Assembly (NCBI GenBank): GCA_024280375.1
Contig: JAJRQF010000066.1
Span: 1-53,507, forward strand
Reading direction: 5' to 3'
From: Alphaproteobacteria bacterium
GTDB lineage: Bacteria > Pseudomonadota > Alphaproteobacteria > Rhizobiales > Rhizobiaceae
DNA: 53,507 nt
The notes beneath the pieces were generated by a model. The model saw only the letters and a list, made by a program, of their open reading frames with translations. It was not told where the DNA came from and made no database searches. This document shows positions 18,551 to 27,620 of the stretch, one piece after another; position 1 is the stretch's first letter; each line of letters starts with the position of its first letter. The translations under genes and the position numbers were made by a program.

Positions 18551-19640
18551 TAATATGATCACGATTATAGGCGCAGGCATTGCAGGCCTTTCATTGGGGT
18601 GGAAATTGGCCAGCGGTGGCCACCATGTGACAATTCTTGAAAGAGGCAAAATAGCCAGCGGTGCAAGCGGTGCAGCCGGTGCTTATCTGGAGCCGCGCCC
18701 GGGAAAGGGCAAGCTGCGCGCACTTGAATGGGCATCGCATAAATTGTGGCCGGAATTTGCTAAAAAGCTTACGTTAGAAGCCGGTATCAATATCGGCTTT
18801 CACAACAATGGTGCTACCTATATCGCCTATCCGGAAGGGCTGGAAAAACTCGAAAAAGCAGCCGAATTTCATCGCTCATCCAACTGGCAGGTTAATTGGA
18901 TGGACGGGGAAAGTTTATTTGAGTTTGAGCCACGATTGTCAAAAGAAGTTGCCGCCGCCTATCATCTTCCACAGGTTTGTCAGGTTGATGGACGGCTGGT
19001 TTGCAAGGCACTTGCGCTGGCTTTCGATAAATGTGGCGGTGAACTGATTGAGGGTTTTGAAGTCAGCGATGTTGAAAACACCGATGGTAAATTGGTGCTT
19101 CGTAGCAAAAACCATGCGCCACTTTCTACAGATAAGCTGATTATCACCGCTGGTCACGGCGCGAACAAAATTGCCGGATTACCCGATGATATTCCCGTTT
19201 CGAGGCCTGTTCGAGGCGTAATGCTGGAACTGGCGCAACCAAAAGCGCAAGCGCTAATCCGCCACCCGATCAAGCGCCCTGACGGGGTGATTTTACCGCT
19301 GCCTAATGGAAATCTGCTTGTTGGTTCAAGCCATGAGGAAGGCGAGGAGGCAATCATTGCGCCCGTCCAAATCGTCAGTTCAATGCTGGAAAGTGCGGCA
19401 CGCGCCGTTCCGGGAATTGCGGACCTGCCTTTGGTGGAAACGCGCGTTGGGGTGCGGGCTTTGGTGGGTGATGGCCTGTTGCGATTGGGGCAAAGCAGCA
19501 AAATGCGTAATGTCTATTATTCCCTCAGCCATGCGGGAGCAGGCTTTTTGCGCGCGCCGCTTATTGCAGAAGAGCTTGCCGTAGTGATTGTTGATCCCGA
19601 TGCCGAGTGCCGCTTTATCGCGCCATTTTATAGAAACTAA
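18528..19640 (+). CDS. FAD-dependent oxidoreductase, DAO / glycine-oxidase (ThiO)-like
   Basis: About 370 residues with an N-terminal dinucleotide motif [16 protein letters not shown], the second glycine-rich [12 protein letters not shown] typical of D-amino-acid-oxidase-fold enzymes, [11 protein letters not shown], and a C-terminal FAD-contact segment [16 protein letters not shown]. It may oxidise glycine or another amine (ThiO-like); no thiamin genes are nearby, so the substrate is open. ATG at 18528 has GAGG six bases upstream and overlaps dut by 23 bases. Alternatives are ATG 18555 and TTG 18498. Overlap with dut implies co-translation. Confidence 0.82.
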   Translation: MAQPAPADNMITIIGAGIAGLSLGWKLASGGHHVTILERGKIASGASGAAGAYLEPRPGKGKLRALEWASHKLWPEFAKKLTLEAGINIGFHNNGATYIAYPEGLEKLEKAAEFHRSSNWQVNWMDGESLFEFEPRLSKEVAAAYHLPQVCQVDGRLVCKALALAFDKCGGELIEGFEVSDVENTDGKLVLRSKNHAPLSTDKLIITAGHGANKIAGLPDDIPVSRPVRGVMLELAQPKAQALIRHPIKRPDGVILPLPNGNLLVGSSHEEGEEAIIAPVQIVSSMLESAARAVPGIADLPLVETRVGVRALVGDGLLRLGQSSKMRNVYYSLSHAGAGFLRAPLIAEELAVVIVDPDAECRFIAPFYRN

Positions 19641-19722
19641 ATTTCTGGAGGTAGCCCGCGCCGGGTCGCACCTGAAAAACTGAAAACTGTCCTGCGTCAG
19701 CCGATAAAAAAAGGAACATGAT

Positions 19723-20169
19723 ATGACCATTGAGACTGCAGAAATTGCCGCCGAGATTACCCGTCTGCATGATTTTTTTACCCGATGGTTTGCCGGTACA
19801 ATCGAAAATGATGATGCCCTGTTTGATGCAGCGGTCAGCAATCATCTGGCCGAAGGCTTCGTCAATATTCAACCGGCTGGCACGATGCTGGAGCGCGATA
19901 TTCTGCTTGAGCAAATCCGTTCCGGCCACGGCAAAAACCCGGCTTTCAATATCAGCGTTGAAAATGTCTGCCTGCATCATCATATGCCCGGCGGTATATT
20001 ACTGGTGACCTATGAGGAATATCAAACCGGGGCGTTGAATTCAGCTCCCGAAAATGGTCGCCTTTCAACCGCATTGTTGCGGCCCGCAAACGGAAAATTT
20101 GAATGGCTTTGGGTGCATGAAACAGCGTTGCCACCTGAGGGAAGCAAACCGAAAATTTCTGCCGTGTGA
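19723..20169 (+). CDS. SnoaL/NTF2-like (DUF4440-type) protein
   Basis: A 148-residue soluble protein that looks like a cone-shaped NTF2/SnoaL fold: an N-terminal helix with LHDFFTRWFAGTI, then FVNIQPAGTMLERDILLEQI, ISVENVCLHHHMPGGILLVTYEEYQ and a closing strand FEWLWVHETALP. Such proteins bind small ligands or catalyse simple isomerisation or hydrolysis. No catalytic residue pattern can be assigned. It has a good ribosome site (AAAGGAA) and follows the FAD oxidoreductase by 82 bases, possibly in the same transcript. Confidence 0.65.
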   Translation: MTIETAEIAAEITRLHDFFTRWFAGTIENDDALFDAAVSNHLAEGFVNIQPAGTMLERDILLEQIRSGHGKNPAFNISVENVCLHHHMPGGILLVTYEEYQTGALNSAPENGRLSTALLRPANGKFEWLWVHETALPPEGSKPKISAV

Positions 20170-20345
20170 TATATATTAAGTTGTTGCTGGATTGCGCATG
20201 TTTACATGATAACAGTCAGGCTGCGATTGGAGCCCTAATTGCAAGTTGATGAAATCAATTTGAGGGCGGAACCGGCCCGATGCGAATGCATCGCTCCCGC
20301 GAAGGCTGGTGCGTAGCACCAAATGGCCGCGAGCGACATGAAAAT

Positions 20346-20376
20346 AGAGTGTGACCGTCAAAGACGGACACGCTCT
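20346..20376 (-). terminator. rmuC terminator within a palindromic repeat
   Basis: The arms AGAGTGTGACCGTC and GACGGACACGCTCT are separated by AAA and pair over 14 positions with two mismatches. On the minus strand the stem follows the rmuC TAG stop and is followed by TATTTTC, as in a factor-independent terminator. The hairpin resembles the repeat at 13358-13384 and is preceded by further palindromes (20270-20340, for example GGTGCGTAGCACC). Confidence 0.65.
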
Positions 20377-21589
20377 AATCGACAACCTGTAATTTCAGCT
20401 GCTCGCTTGCCGCATCGCCCTTGGTTTCAACAGGGTTTTCGCCAGTTGCGGCAAATTCAAGCGCCTCAATTCGTTCGCCGTGGCGGGTAACTTTGCCGGT
20501 TGAAATCAGAATATCATCAATATCTTTTGCCGTAAGGTTGAAGTGGTTTTGTAATTTTCGCACCCGCAAATCCAGCCGCCCGACATCTTCCATCAGCCTT
20601 GCGACTTCGTCTTGAATCAGGTGTGCCTGCTCGCGCATGCGAACATCTTTTAACACCGCCTGAATGACCTGAATGGAAAGCAAAAGCAGAGATGGAGAGA
20701 CAATCACCACCCGTGCCCGATGAGCCTTTTGCACGATGTCCTCAAATTTTTCATGAATTTCTGCAAAAATGGACTCCGATGGAACAAACAAAAACGCCGT
20801 ATCCTGGGTTTCCCCGGCAATCAGATATTTCTCCGAAATCGCTTTGATATGCACATCCAAATCGCGGCGAAACTGCGTCATTGCGGCTTTCTTGAATTCA
20901 GCCGTTTGCGCATCATTGATCGCACTCCATGCCTCAAGTGGAAATTTGGCATCGATCACCAAAGAAGGTGCCTTGTTCGGCATGTATATCAGGCAATCGG
21001 GACGCTTGTTGTTTGATAATGTGGCCTGAAATTCATAGGCCCCAATTGGCAACCCGTCTTGAACGATAATTTCCATCCGGCTTTGGCCAAATGCACCACG
21101 CGTTTGCTTGTTGGCTAGAATGTTTTGCAGTTCCACAACTTCACCCGCCAGCGAGGAAATGTTCTTTTGCGCATCATCAATAACCGCCAGTCTTTCCTGC
21201 AATTTGGCAAGGCTTTCCTGTGTGGATTTGGTGGTCGCGGTTATTGATTGGCCCAATTGGCCGCTCATTCCGGCAAGCCTTTTGTCCATCTGTCGGGCAA
21301 TATGAGCATTTTGCGCAGACATCCCCTCCGACATCGCGGCCAACCGCCCGGTCAAATTGTTTTGGCTGGCAACAAGTTCGGCCATGCGCATTTCTGTTTT
21401 GCGGGTGCGGTCTCTTTCAATCTGCATCAATTCTCGGTGCTCACGCCGGTTTCGGGCAGCCCTGAAAAACAGCCAAATCAGCAGCAGCGAAAACAAAATC
21501 GAAAATGCAATTGCCATATCCGCCAGCGAATACCAGCGGCTTCCGAATTGGAAAAAGGGAGCAGAAAAGTCGATCGAATTATAATTCAT
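20375..21589 (-). CDS. rmuC: DNA recombination protein RmuC
   Basis: RmuC limits inversions at short inverted repeats and carries a nuclease-like domain. The protein (404 residues from ATG 21589) has an N-terminal membrane segment (MAIAFSILFSLLLIWLFF), a long coiled coil (residues about 40-155, rich in Glu, Gln and Ala) and the conserved RmuC domain with RGAFGQSRMEIIV, KRPDCLIYMPNKAPSLVIDA and LFVPSESIFAEI. TTG at 21616 is an alternative start, but ATG places the membrane anchor normally. Divergence from def is a common Rhizobiales arrangement. Confidence 0.95.
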   Translation of the reverse strand: MNYNSIDFSAPFFQFGSRWYSLADMAIAFSILFSLLLIWLFFRAARNRREHRELMQIERDRTRKTEMRMAELVASQNNLTGRLAAMSEGMSAQNAHIARQMDKRLAGMSGQLGQSITATTKSTQESLAKLQERLAVIDDAQKNISSLAGEVVELQNILANKQTRGAFGQSRMEIIVQDGLPIGAYEFQATLSNNKRPDCLIYMPNKAPSLVIDAKFPLEAWSAINDAQTAEFKKAAMTQFRRDLDVHIKAISEKYLIAGETQDTAFLFVPSESIFAEIHEKFEDIVQKAHRARVVIVSPSLLLLSIQVIQAVLKDVRMREQAHLIQDEVARLMEDVGRLDLRVRKLQNHFNLTAKDIDDILISTGKVTRHGERIEALEFAATGENPVETKGDAASEQLKLQVVD

Positions 21590-21656
21590 GGGCCAACTAT
21601 AGATGATTCGAGACAATTTATAAGATCAAATAGTGAACATTGCCTGAATCGAAAAC

Positions 21657-21685
21657 TTGACGAGGCCAGTCTTATTTCATATCTC
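21657..21685 (+). promoter_or_regulatory. Candidate promoter of def-fmt-truA
   Basis: TTGACG (21657-21662) and TATCTC (21680-21685) are 17 bases apart, 41 bases before the def start, in the gap between divergent rmuC and def. The -35 box is good and the -10 box moderate. Confidence 0.45.
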
Positions 21686-21726
21686 ACCCTAACAATCGCT
21701 CGCATTCCCAATAGAGTCTTGATCTT

Positions 21727-22311
21727 ATGAGCATAAAACCAATTATATTAATACCCGATCCGATTTTGCGGGTTCAATCAAAACCCGTTGAACGGGTGGA
21801 TGACGAACTGCGGGCATTTCTCGATGAAATGCTGGAAACAATGTATGACGCGCCGGGCATTGGCCTTGCCGCCATTCAGGTGGGCGAACCATTGCGGGTA
21901 ATCACGCTTGATGTTTCACCTCGCGCAGAAATAGATGAGGATGATCTGGATGAAGATGGCGAGCCAAAAGAGGTCACTGAGGAGCCAGAAAAAAATCCGA
22001 TATTCCTGATCAATCCGGAAATCGTCTGGCATTCAGATATGCCCAGCACCTATGAGGAAGGCTGCCTTTCCATTCCGGAATATTATGCCGATGTGGAGCG
22101 GCCTGAAAGTTGCCGTATAACCTATCTTGACCGCGATGGAAAAGAACAGGAGATGGAAGCCAGCGGGCTTTTATCAACCTGCATTCAACATGAGGTCGAC
22201 CACCTCAACGGGGTGTTATTCGTCGACCATATTTCAAAACTGAAACGTGATATGGTGATCAAAAAATTCACCAAATCCGCCAAACAAAGTGGCCGCAAGT
22301 TCATCGGCTGA
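21727..22311 (+). CDS. def: Peptide deformylase with an acidic insertion
   Basis: Def removes the N-formyl group from new proteins. All three metal motifs are present: [20 protein letters not shown] (Cys ligand) and [12 protein letters not shown] (two His ligands and catalytic Glu). At 194 residues it is longer than usual Rhizobiales Def (about 170), because of a strongly acidic insertion of about 20 residues ([20 protein letters not shown], around residues 69-88) between motif 1 and the following strand. The C-terminus [15 protein letters not shown] is typical. fmt follows after 36 bases, the usual functional pair. Confidence 0.97.
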   Translation: MSIKPIILIPDPILRVQSKPVERVDDELRAFLDEMLETMYDAPGIGLAAIQVGEPLRVITLDVSPRAEIDEDDLDEDGEPKEVTEEPEKNPIFLINPEIVWHSDMPSTYEEGCLSIPEYYADVERPESCRITYLDRDGKEQEMEASGLLSTCIQHEVDHLNGVLFVDHISKLKRDMVIKKFTKSAKQSGRKFIG

Positions 22312-22347
22312 CACTATTTGAAATTTTCCTGACGGGAACCAAAAATC

Positions 22348-23283
22348 ATGAGTTTGCGCGTTATATTTATGGGGACGCCGGAATTTTCCGTGCCGGTGCT
22401 TGAGGCTATTCATGCCGCCGGCCATGAGATTGTCGCGACCTATTCCCAGCCGCCGCGCCCGGCCGGTCGCCGCGGGCTGGAATTGAAGAACTCACCTATC
22501 CACCAAAAAGCCGAGGCGCTAGGCTTGGATGTTTATACGCCAAAATCACTTAAAGGCGCAGAAGAACAAGAGACATTTGCTGCCCACAAAGCAGATGTGG
22601 CCGTGGTCGTTGCCTATGGTTTGCTCTTGCCAAAGCCCATTCTTGATGCACCAAAATTTGGCTGTTTCAACGGTCATGCATCGCTCTTGCCGCGTTGGCG
22701 TGGGGCCGCTCCCATCCAACGGGCCATTATGGCCGGGGATGAGAAAACTGGCATGATGATCATGAAAATGGATGAGGGGCTGGATACCGGCGATATTGCG
22801 CTTACCGCCGAGATCGAAATTTCTCCCGATATGACCGCCGGGGAGCTGCATGATGCGCTCTCGATACGCGGTGCTTCATTAATGATCGATGCCTTGGAAA
22901 AGCTGGAAAATGGCGACCTCAAACTGGTGCCGCAACCCGACAAGGGCACTATCTACGCCAAAAAGATTGATAAATCCGAGGCACGAATAGACTGGGCAAA
23001 ACCCGCAGCAGAGGTTCATAATATTATTCGCGGGTTGTCACCTTTTCCAGGTTCCTGGTGCGAAATGCCCTTGGGCGATAAATCAATCCGGGTAAAAATT
23101 CTCAAAAGCCTCGTTGTGCCGGGCAAAGGAAGTGCGGGCGAAATTATCAGCGATCAGTTAACAATTGCCTGTGGTGATCAGGCGATTGAACTGGTGCTTC
23201 TGCAAAAGGCTGGTGCAAAAACTATGGATATAAAAACCTTCCTGATGGGCAATAAGGTTCCGAAAGGAATGCGACTTGATTGA
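22348..23283 (+). CDS. fmt: Methionyl-tRNA formyltransferase
   Basis: Fmt formylates initiator Met-tRNA using 10-formyl-tetrahydrofolate. The 311-residue product has the N-terminal [16 protein letters not shown], the substrate loop [10 protein letters not shown], the formyl-transfer core [20 protein letters not shown] (Asn/His), and [17 protein letters not shown] with the catalytic Asp, followed by the smaller C-terminal tRNA-binding domain. It sits between def and truA; its TGA stop is 11 bases before the truA ATG, so the three genes form one operon. Confidence 0.98.
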   Translation: MSLRVIFMGTPEFSVPVLEAIHAAGHEIVATYSQPPRPAGRRGLELKNSPIHQKAEALGLDVYTPKSLKGAEEQETFAAHKADVAVVVAYGLLLPKPILDAPKFGCFNGHASLLPRWRGAAPIQRAIMAGDEKTGMMIMKMDEGLDTGDIALTAEIEISPDMTAGELHDALSIRGASLMIDALEKLENGDLKLVPQPDKGTIYAKKIDKSEARIDWAKPAAEVHNIIRGLSPFPGSWCEMPLGDKSIRVKILKSLVVPGKGSAGEIISDQLTIACGDQAIELVLLQKAGAKTMDIKTFLMGNKVPKGMRLD

Positions 23284-23294
23284 GGGGCCCAGAT

Positions 23295-24044
23295 ATGCCG
23301 CGATATAAGCTCACCATAGAATATGATGGCAGCGCCTATAAGGGCTGGCAAAGGCAAAATGATCAGCCGTCTGTTCAACAGGCGCTTGAAACGGCAATCG
23401 AGGGCTTTGCCCGCTATCCGGTAAGTGTGTTTGGTGCCGGGCGCACCGATGCTGGCGTCCATGCGGTAGCCCAGGTCGCCCATATCGATTTGAAGGAAAG
23501 CTGGGACCCGTTTAAAATCTGCAATGCGGCCAATGCCCATTTGCGCGATAGCGGTATCGCCGTGCTGAATGCGGAACAGGTTGATGATGAATTCAACGCC
23601 CGTTTTTCAGCAATAGCCCGGCATTATATCTATCACATCATCACCCGCCGCGCGCCGCTGACCATCCATGCCGGACGTGCCTGGAACGTGAAGGTGCCGC
23701 TTGATGTGAAGGCCATGCATGATGCCGCCCAGACACTGATTGGTCTGCATGATTTTACCACCTTCCGTTCAACCGAGTGTCAGGCCAACTCGCCAGTAAA
23801 AACCTTGAGCAAGCTGGAGGTTTCATGTGTTGATAAAATCGACGGTCAGCATATTCAAATTTATGCCAATGCACCGTCATTCCTTCATAATCAGATACGT
23901 TCATTTGCCGGGTCGCTTAAATGCGTGGGCGAGGGGCGATGGTCGAAAGCCGATATGGTTTCAGCACTTGAGGCGCGTGATCGCAAGCGCTGCGGGCCGG
24001 TTGCTCCACCACAAGGGCTTTATCTTGAAAAGGTCGATTATTAG
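23295..24044 (+). CDS. truA: tRNA pseudouridine synthase A
   Basis: TruA makes pseudouridine at positions 38-40 in tRNA anticodon arms. The 249-residue protein begins MPRYKLTIEYDGSAYKGWQ and has the catalytic GAGRTDAGVHAVAQ (Asp), RHYIYHI and FLHNQIRSFAGSLKCVG. A TTG five codons upstream (23280) is in frame and overlaps the fmt stop, but ATG at 23295 with GAGGGG eight bases upstream fits the family start. Last gene of def-fmt-truA. Confidence 0.97.
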   Translation: MPRYKLTIEYDGSAYKGWQRQNDQPSVQQALETAIEGFARYPVSVFGAGRTDAGVHAVAQVAHIDLKESWDPFKICNAANAHLRDSGIAVLNAEQVDDEFNARFSAIARHYIYHIITRRAPLTIHAGRAWNVKVPLDVKAMHDAAQTLIGLHDFTTFRSTECQANSPVKTLSKLEVSCVDKIDGQHIQIYANAPSFLHNQIRSFAGSLKCVGEGRWSKADMVSALEARDRKRCGPVAPPQGLYLEKVDY

Positions 24045-24119
24045 CAGTAACCGGTTTTCGCCTTGGTGTAATTCTGGTATGCTTGATTTCATAAAAGATG
24101 ACTTATACTCGGAGATGAT

Positions 24120-25340
24120 ATGGCCCGCGCATTCCTGTTTGTACTTGATTCTGTTGGCATCGGTGGCGCACCGGATGCGGAAGCCTATGGAGACGTTGGT
24201 TCCAACACTTTGGGGCATATCGCTGAACACTGCGCCAAAGGCAATGGCGACCGCGATGGGTTGCGCACCGGTCCGTTGAAACTGCCAAATCTTGAACGGT
24301 TGGGACTGGGTTATGCCGCACAATCGGCAAGTGGCAAGCGCCCGGAAAACCTTGATCGCACCCAAAAAGCCGAAGGGCATTGGGGCCATGCAAAAGAGCT
24401 TTCCAAAGGCAAGGATACACCCTCCGGCCATTGGGAAATTGCCGGTGTGCCTGTTCTGTTTGACTGGGGCTATTTTCCAAAAGAAGTGCCGACCTTTCCA
24501 GCCGAATTGACCGAAGCTTTAATCAGGGAAGCTGAACTTCCGGGTATTTTGGGCAATCGTCATGCATCCGGCACCGAAATTATTGAGGAATTGGGCATTG
24601 AACACATAACCTCCGGTAAGCCGATTTGTTATACATCCTCAGACTCGGTCATGCAGATTGCCGCGCATGAGGAATATTTTGGTTTGGATAGGCTGTACAG
24701 GGTTTGCGAAATTGCTCGAAAACTGGTCGATCCCTATAATATTGGCCGGGTGATTGCGCGCCCGTTCCTGGGCAAAACCAGCGATACATTTGCCCGCACC
24801 GGCAACAGGCGCGATATATCAGTACCCCCACCTTCGCCAACGGTTCTCGACCGGTTGGATGATGATGGGCGCGAGATTTTTGCAATTGGCAAGATCGCCG
24901 ATATTTATGCCCATCAGGGTGTCACCGATATTCGTAAAGCCAATGGCAATGAAGCCTTGTTTGATACCACTTTGCGCACCATGGATGACGCGGCCAATGG
25001 AGATCTGGTATTTACCAATTTTGTCGATTTCGACCAGCTTTACGGCCATCGACGCGATGTACCGGGCTATGCGGCGGCTCTGGAGCATTTTGACCGACGA
25101 TTGCCTGAAATCGAAGCAAAAATGAAGCCGGGCGATCTGGCAATTATCACGGCAGATCACGGATGCGACCCCACATGGCCGGGCACAGACCATACGCGCG
25201 AACAGGTGCCTGTATTGGCATTCGGGCCAGATATTGGTGCGAGCGAAATTGGTGCTTTGGATACATTTGCTGATATTGGCGAAACCATTGCCGCGCATCT
25301 GGGCATAAAACCCGGAAAGGTTGGCAGCAGCTTCTTATGA
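24120..25340 (+). CDS. deoB: Phosphopentomutase
   Basis: DeoB moves phosphate between C1 and C5 of ribose and deoxyribose, feeding DeoC. The 406-residue protein is an alkaline-phosphatase-superfamily metalloenzyme: the N-terminal [17 protein letters not shown] carries the first metal Asp, [10 protein letters not shown] the cap, and [20 protein letters not shown] the C-terminal Asp/His ligands. ATG at 24120 has GGAG six bases upstream. It stands 75 bases after truA, and upp follows after 192 bases on the same strand. Together with deoA and deoC in the window it completes deoxynucleoside breakdown. Confidence 0.97.
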   Translation: MARAFLFVLDSVGIGGAPDAEAYGDVGSNTLGHIAEHCAKGNGDRDGLRTGPLKLPNLERLGLGYAAQSASGKRPENLDRTQKAEGHWGHAKELSKGKDTPSGHWEIAGVPVLFDWGYFPKEVPTFPAELTEALIREAELPGILGNRHASGTEIIEELGIEHITSGKPICYTSSDSVMQIAAHEEYFGLDRLYRVCEIARKLVDPYNIGRVIARPFLGKTSDTFARTGNRRDISVPPPSPTVLDRLDDDGREIFAIGKIADIYAHQGVTDIRKANGNEALFDTTLRTMDDAANGDLVFTNFVDFDQLYGHRRDVPGYAAALEHFDRRLPEIEAKMKPGDLAIITADHGCDPTWPGTDHTREQVPVLAFGPDIGASEIGALDTFADIGETIAAHLGIKPGKVGSSFL

Positions 25341-25532
25341 TTTAATGGAGTGTTGCGCGGCCTACCTTGCCCAATATTGGCAGCCGCCACCTGTCGGAAG
25401 CTTTCAATTGCACTGCAAAATCGAAAAACTTGTTAATACGCAGGCTCAAATCCGGTCCGTTGCAAATTCTTACTTCCAATTGGCACGAATGGCGCGATAG
25501 GGTGACGCAAAATTTAACAAAAGGATAATTCG

Positions 25533-26162
25533 ATGGATGGCGTCACAGTAATTGATCACCCGCTTGTGCAACACAAACTTTCCATTATGCGCGACAAGAA
25601 CACATCAACCGGTGCATTCCGTTTGTTATTGCGCGAAATTTCCTTGCTGCTTTGTTACGAGGTCACGCGCGACCTTGAATTGACCACCAAATCCATCGAA
25701 ACCCCGATGGGCCCGATGGATGCGCCGACATTGAAGGGCAAAAAGCTGTGTTTTGCCTCTATTTTGCGTGCCGGGAACGGATTGCTTGAAGGCATGCTTG
25801 ATCTGGTGCCATCTGCCCGTGTGGCGCATGTGGGCCTTTACCGCGATCATAAAACCCTCGAAGCCATTGAATATTATTACAAGGCTCCAACTGATTTGCA
25901 GGACAGGTTGGTAATTGCAGTTGACCCGATGCTTGCAACTTCTAATTCAGCAACAGCGGCCATTGAAAAACTTATTGAAAGTGGTGCAAAGGATGTCCGT
26001 TTTCTTTGCCTGTTGGCAGCGCCTGAAGGCATCAGAAATTTCCGCGAACGCCTGCCTAACGTGCCAATTTATACCGCAGCGATTGACGATCATCTAAATG
26101 AAGTCGGTTATATTGTGCCGGGTCTTGGCGATGCCGGTGACCGGATGTATGGCACAAAATGA
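25533..26162 (+). CDS. upp: Uracil phosphoribosyltransferase
   Basis: Upp converts uracil and PRPP to UMP (pyrimidine salvage). The 209-residue enzyme has [20 protein letters not shown] at the start, the [13 protein letters not shown] and [12 protein letters not shown] blocks, the PRPP-binding loop [18 protein letters not shown] and the uracil-binding [18 protein letters not shown] at the end. The usual loop form is DPMLATGGSA; here TSNSA is seen, a small variation in the PRPP loop. AAGGA precedes the ATG. The stop overlaps the next ATG (ATGA), so the SDR is co-translated. Confidence 0.97.
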   Translation: MDGVTVIDHPLVQHKLSIMRDKNTSTGAFRLLLREISLLLCYEVTRDLELTTKSIETPMGPMDAPTLKGKKLCFASILRAGNGLLEGMLDLVPSARVAHVGLYRDHKTLEAIEYYYKAPTDLQDRLVIAVDPMLATSNSATAAIEKLIESGAKDVRFLCLLAAPEGIRNFRERLPNVPIYTAAIDDHLNEVGYIVPGLGDAGDRMYGTK

Positions 26163-26932
26163 GTGAAGCAGATTTGGATCCAACCTATCCCGATCTTGAA
26201 AATGCTGTCATTGTTGTAACCGGCGGCGGCAGTGGTATTGGTGCAGAAATTGTGCGCCATTTTGCCAGACAGGGTGCGAGAGTTGGTTTTCTCGACATTG
26301 TAGATGAGCCATCTAAAAAGCTGGTTAGCGAACTTGAGGAACAGGGGCATAGTGTATTTTATGCCAACTGCGATCTGACCGATATTTCCGCGTTAAAAGC
26401 TGCAATCGACAAGGTACGTATTCATTTTGGTCCAATCAGGGTTCTGGTCAATAATGCCGCCCATGACGAACGCCACAGCATTGAAGAGGTGACCCCTGAA
26501 TATTGGGATGAGCGTATGGCGGTTAATCTCAAGCATCAGTTTTTTGCCAGCCAGGCGGTTATTGAAGATATGAAGCAGCTGGGCGGTGGCTCGATCATCA
26601 ATATGGGATCAGTATCCTGGATGTTCGGGCAGGGTGGAATGCCCGGATACACCACCGCAAAGGCGGCCATTATGGGGCTGACCCGTTCGCTGGCACGCGA
26701 TCTTGGCCCGTTTAATATTCGCGTCAACTCTGTTGCACCAGGCTGGATTATGACAGATCGGCAGGTCGAAAAATGGCTAACCCCTGAAGGGGAAAATGAA
26801 TTGATGACCCGCCAGTGCCTGAAGCGAAAACTATACCCGGATGAAATTGCCCGCCCGGTCCTGTTTTTAGCCTCAAATGCCGCATCGGCCTGTACCAACC
26901 AGACCTTTGTGGTCGATGGTGGTTGGCTGTAA
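26159..26932 (+). CDS. SDR family oxidoreductase coupled to upp
   Basis: A 257-residue classical [21 protein letters not shown] (NAD(P) loop), FLDIVDEP with an Asp suggesting [13 protein letters not shown], and catalytic Ser and Tyr-Lys in NMGSVSW and [11 protein letters not shown]. It ends [12 protein letters not shown] as expected. It starts at ATG 26159, overlapping the upp stop by four bases, so expression is tied to uracil salvage. The resemblance is to sugar or hydroxy-acid dehydrogenases, and a ribose or other pentose derivative would fit the setting but is not shown. Confidence 0.88.
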   Translation: MSEADLDPTYPDLENAVIVVTGGGSGIGAEIVRHFARQGARVGFLDIVDEPSKKLVSELEEQGHSVFYANCDLTDISALKAAIDKVRIHFGPIRVLVNNAAHDERHSIEEVTPEYWDERMAVNLKHQFFASQAVIEDMKQLGGGSIINMGSVSWMFGQGGMPGYTTAKAAIMGLTRSLARDLGPFNIRVNSVAPGWIMTDRQVEKWLTPEGENELMTRQCLKRKLYPDEIARPVLFLASNAASACTNQTFVVDGGWL

Positions 26933-27024
26933 AGCAGTCATATTTTCCCAATACTTGATTTAACGCGATGTAAACTCGCATGCGCTATTATCTCCTGCAT
27001 CAGTGTTGTGACGGGTAAATTTCT

Positions 27025-27579
27025 ATGTGGCGTTATATTTTCATTGCTGTTTCTCTCGTTGGCTTTTCGGTCAAGGGACCAGAATTAATGACCCGCTATC
27101 TTGATGGCCGGGATAAAGCCAATGTCCGCTTTTCCAATGCCGAAAATACGACATCAAAGAGATCATCAAAAACTCAAAAGCGCAAATCTTCCCATAATCC
27201 TCTGGCTGGTCGAACCGCCCGGGCACGCATGCAATCCAACGGGCATTTTTATTTCAATACCAAAATGAACGGTGCATCGGTTAAGGTGATGGTTGATACC
27301 GGTGCAACCGGCGTTGCGATCAATCGCTCGACTGCACGACGTTTGGGTATCAAGCTTACCAATGCTGATTTCAAACATAAAAGCCAGACCGCCAACGGCA
27401 TTGCATATTTTGCCTCGGCGACGATCGATGAAATTAAAATCGGACGTGTAATTGTAAATAATGTTCGCGCTGCGGTTTTAAAAGATAGCTCTTTAAACAG
27501 CACTCTGTTAGGCATGACTTTTTTGCGAAAGCTCAGAAAATTCGAGATAAGCAATTCAACCTTGATCCTTACCCAGTAA
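27025..27579 (+). CDS. Retropepsin-like aspartic protease (TIGR02281 type)
   Basis: A 184-residue membrane-anchored protein. One N-terminal hydrophobic segment (YIFIAVSLVGFSVKG) is followed by a basic linker (KRSSKTQKRKSSH) and a single-lobed clan AA aspartic protease domain: GHFYFNTKMNGASVKVMVDT with the Asp-Thr-Gly catalytic triplet VDTGATG, and LLGMTFLRKL near the end. Such proteins occur widely in alphaproteobacteria; the domain must dimerise to form an active site. The substrate is unknown. It stands alone, 39 bases before the phosphomutase. Confidence 0.85.
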   Translation: MWRYIFIAVSLVGFSVKGPELMTRYLDGRDKANVRFSNAENTTSKRSSKTQKRKSSHNPLAGRTARARMQSNGHFYFNTKMNGASVKVMVDTGATGVAINRSTARRLGIKLTNADFKHKSQTANGIAYFASATIDEIKIGRVIVNNVRAAVLKDSSLNSTLLGMTFLRKLRKFEISNSTLILTQ

Positions 27580-27620
27580 AAAATCCTTTCCAGCAATTCA
27601 ATCCGTTCAAGAGGTCCTTG

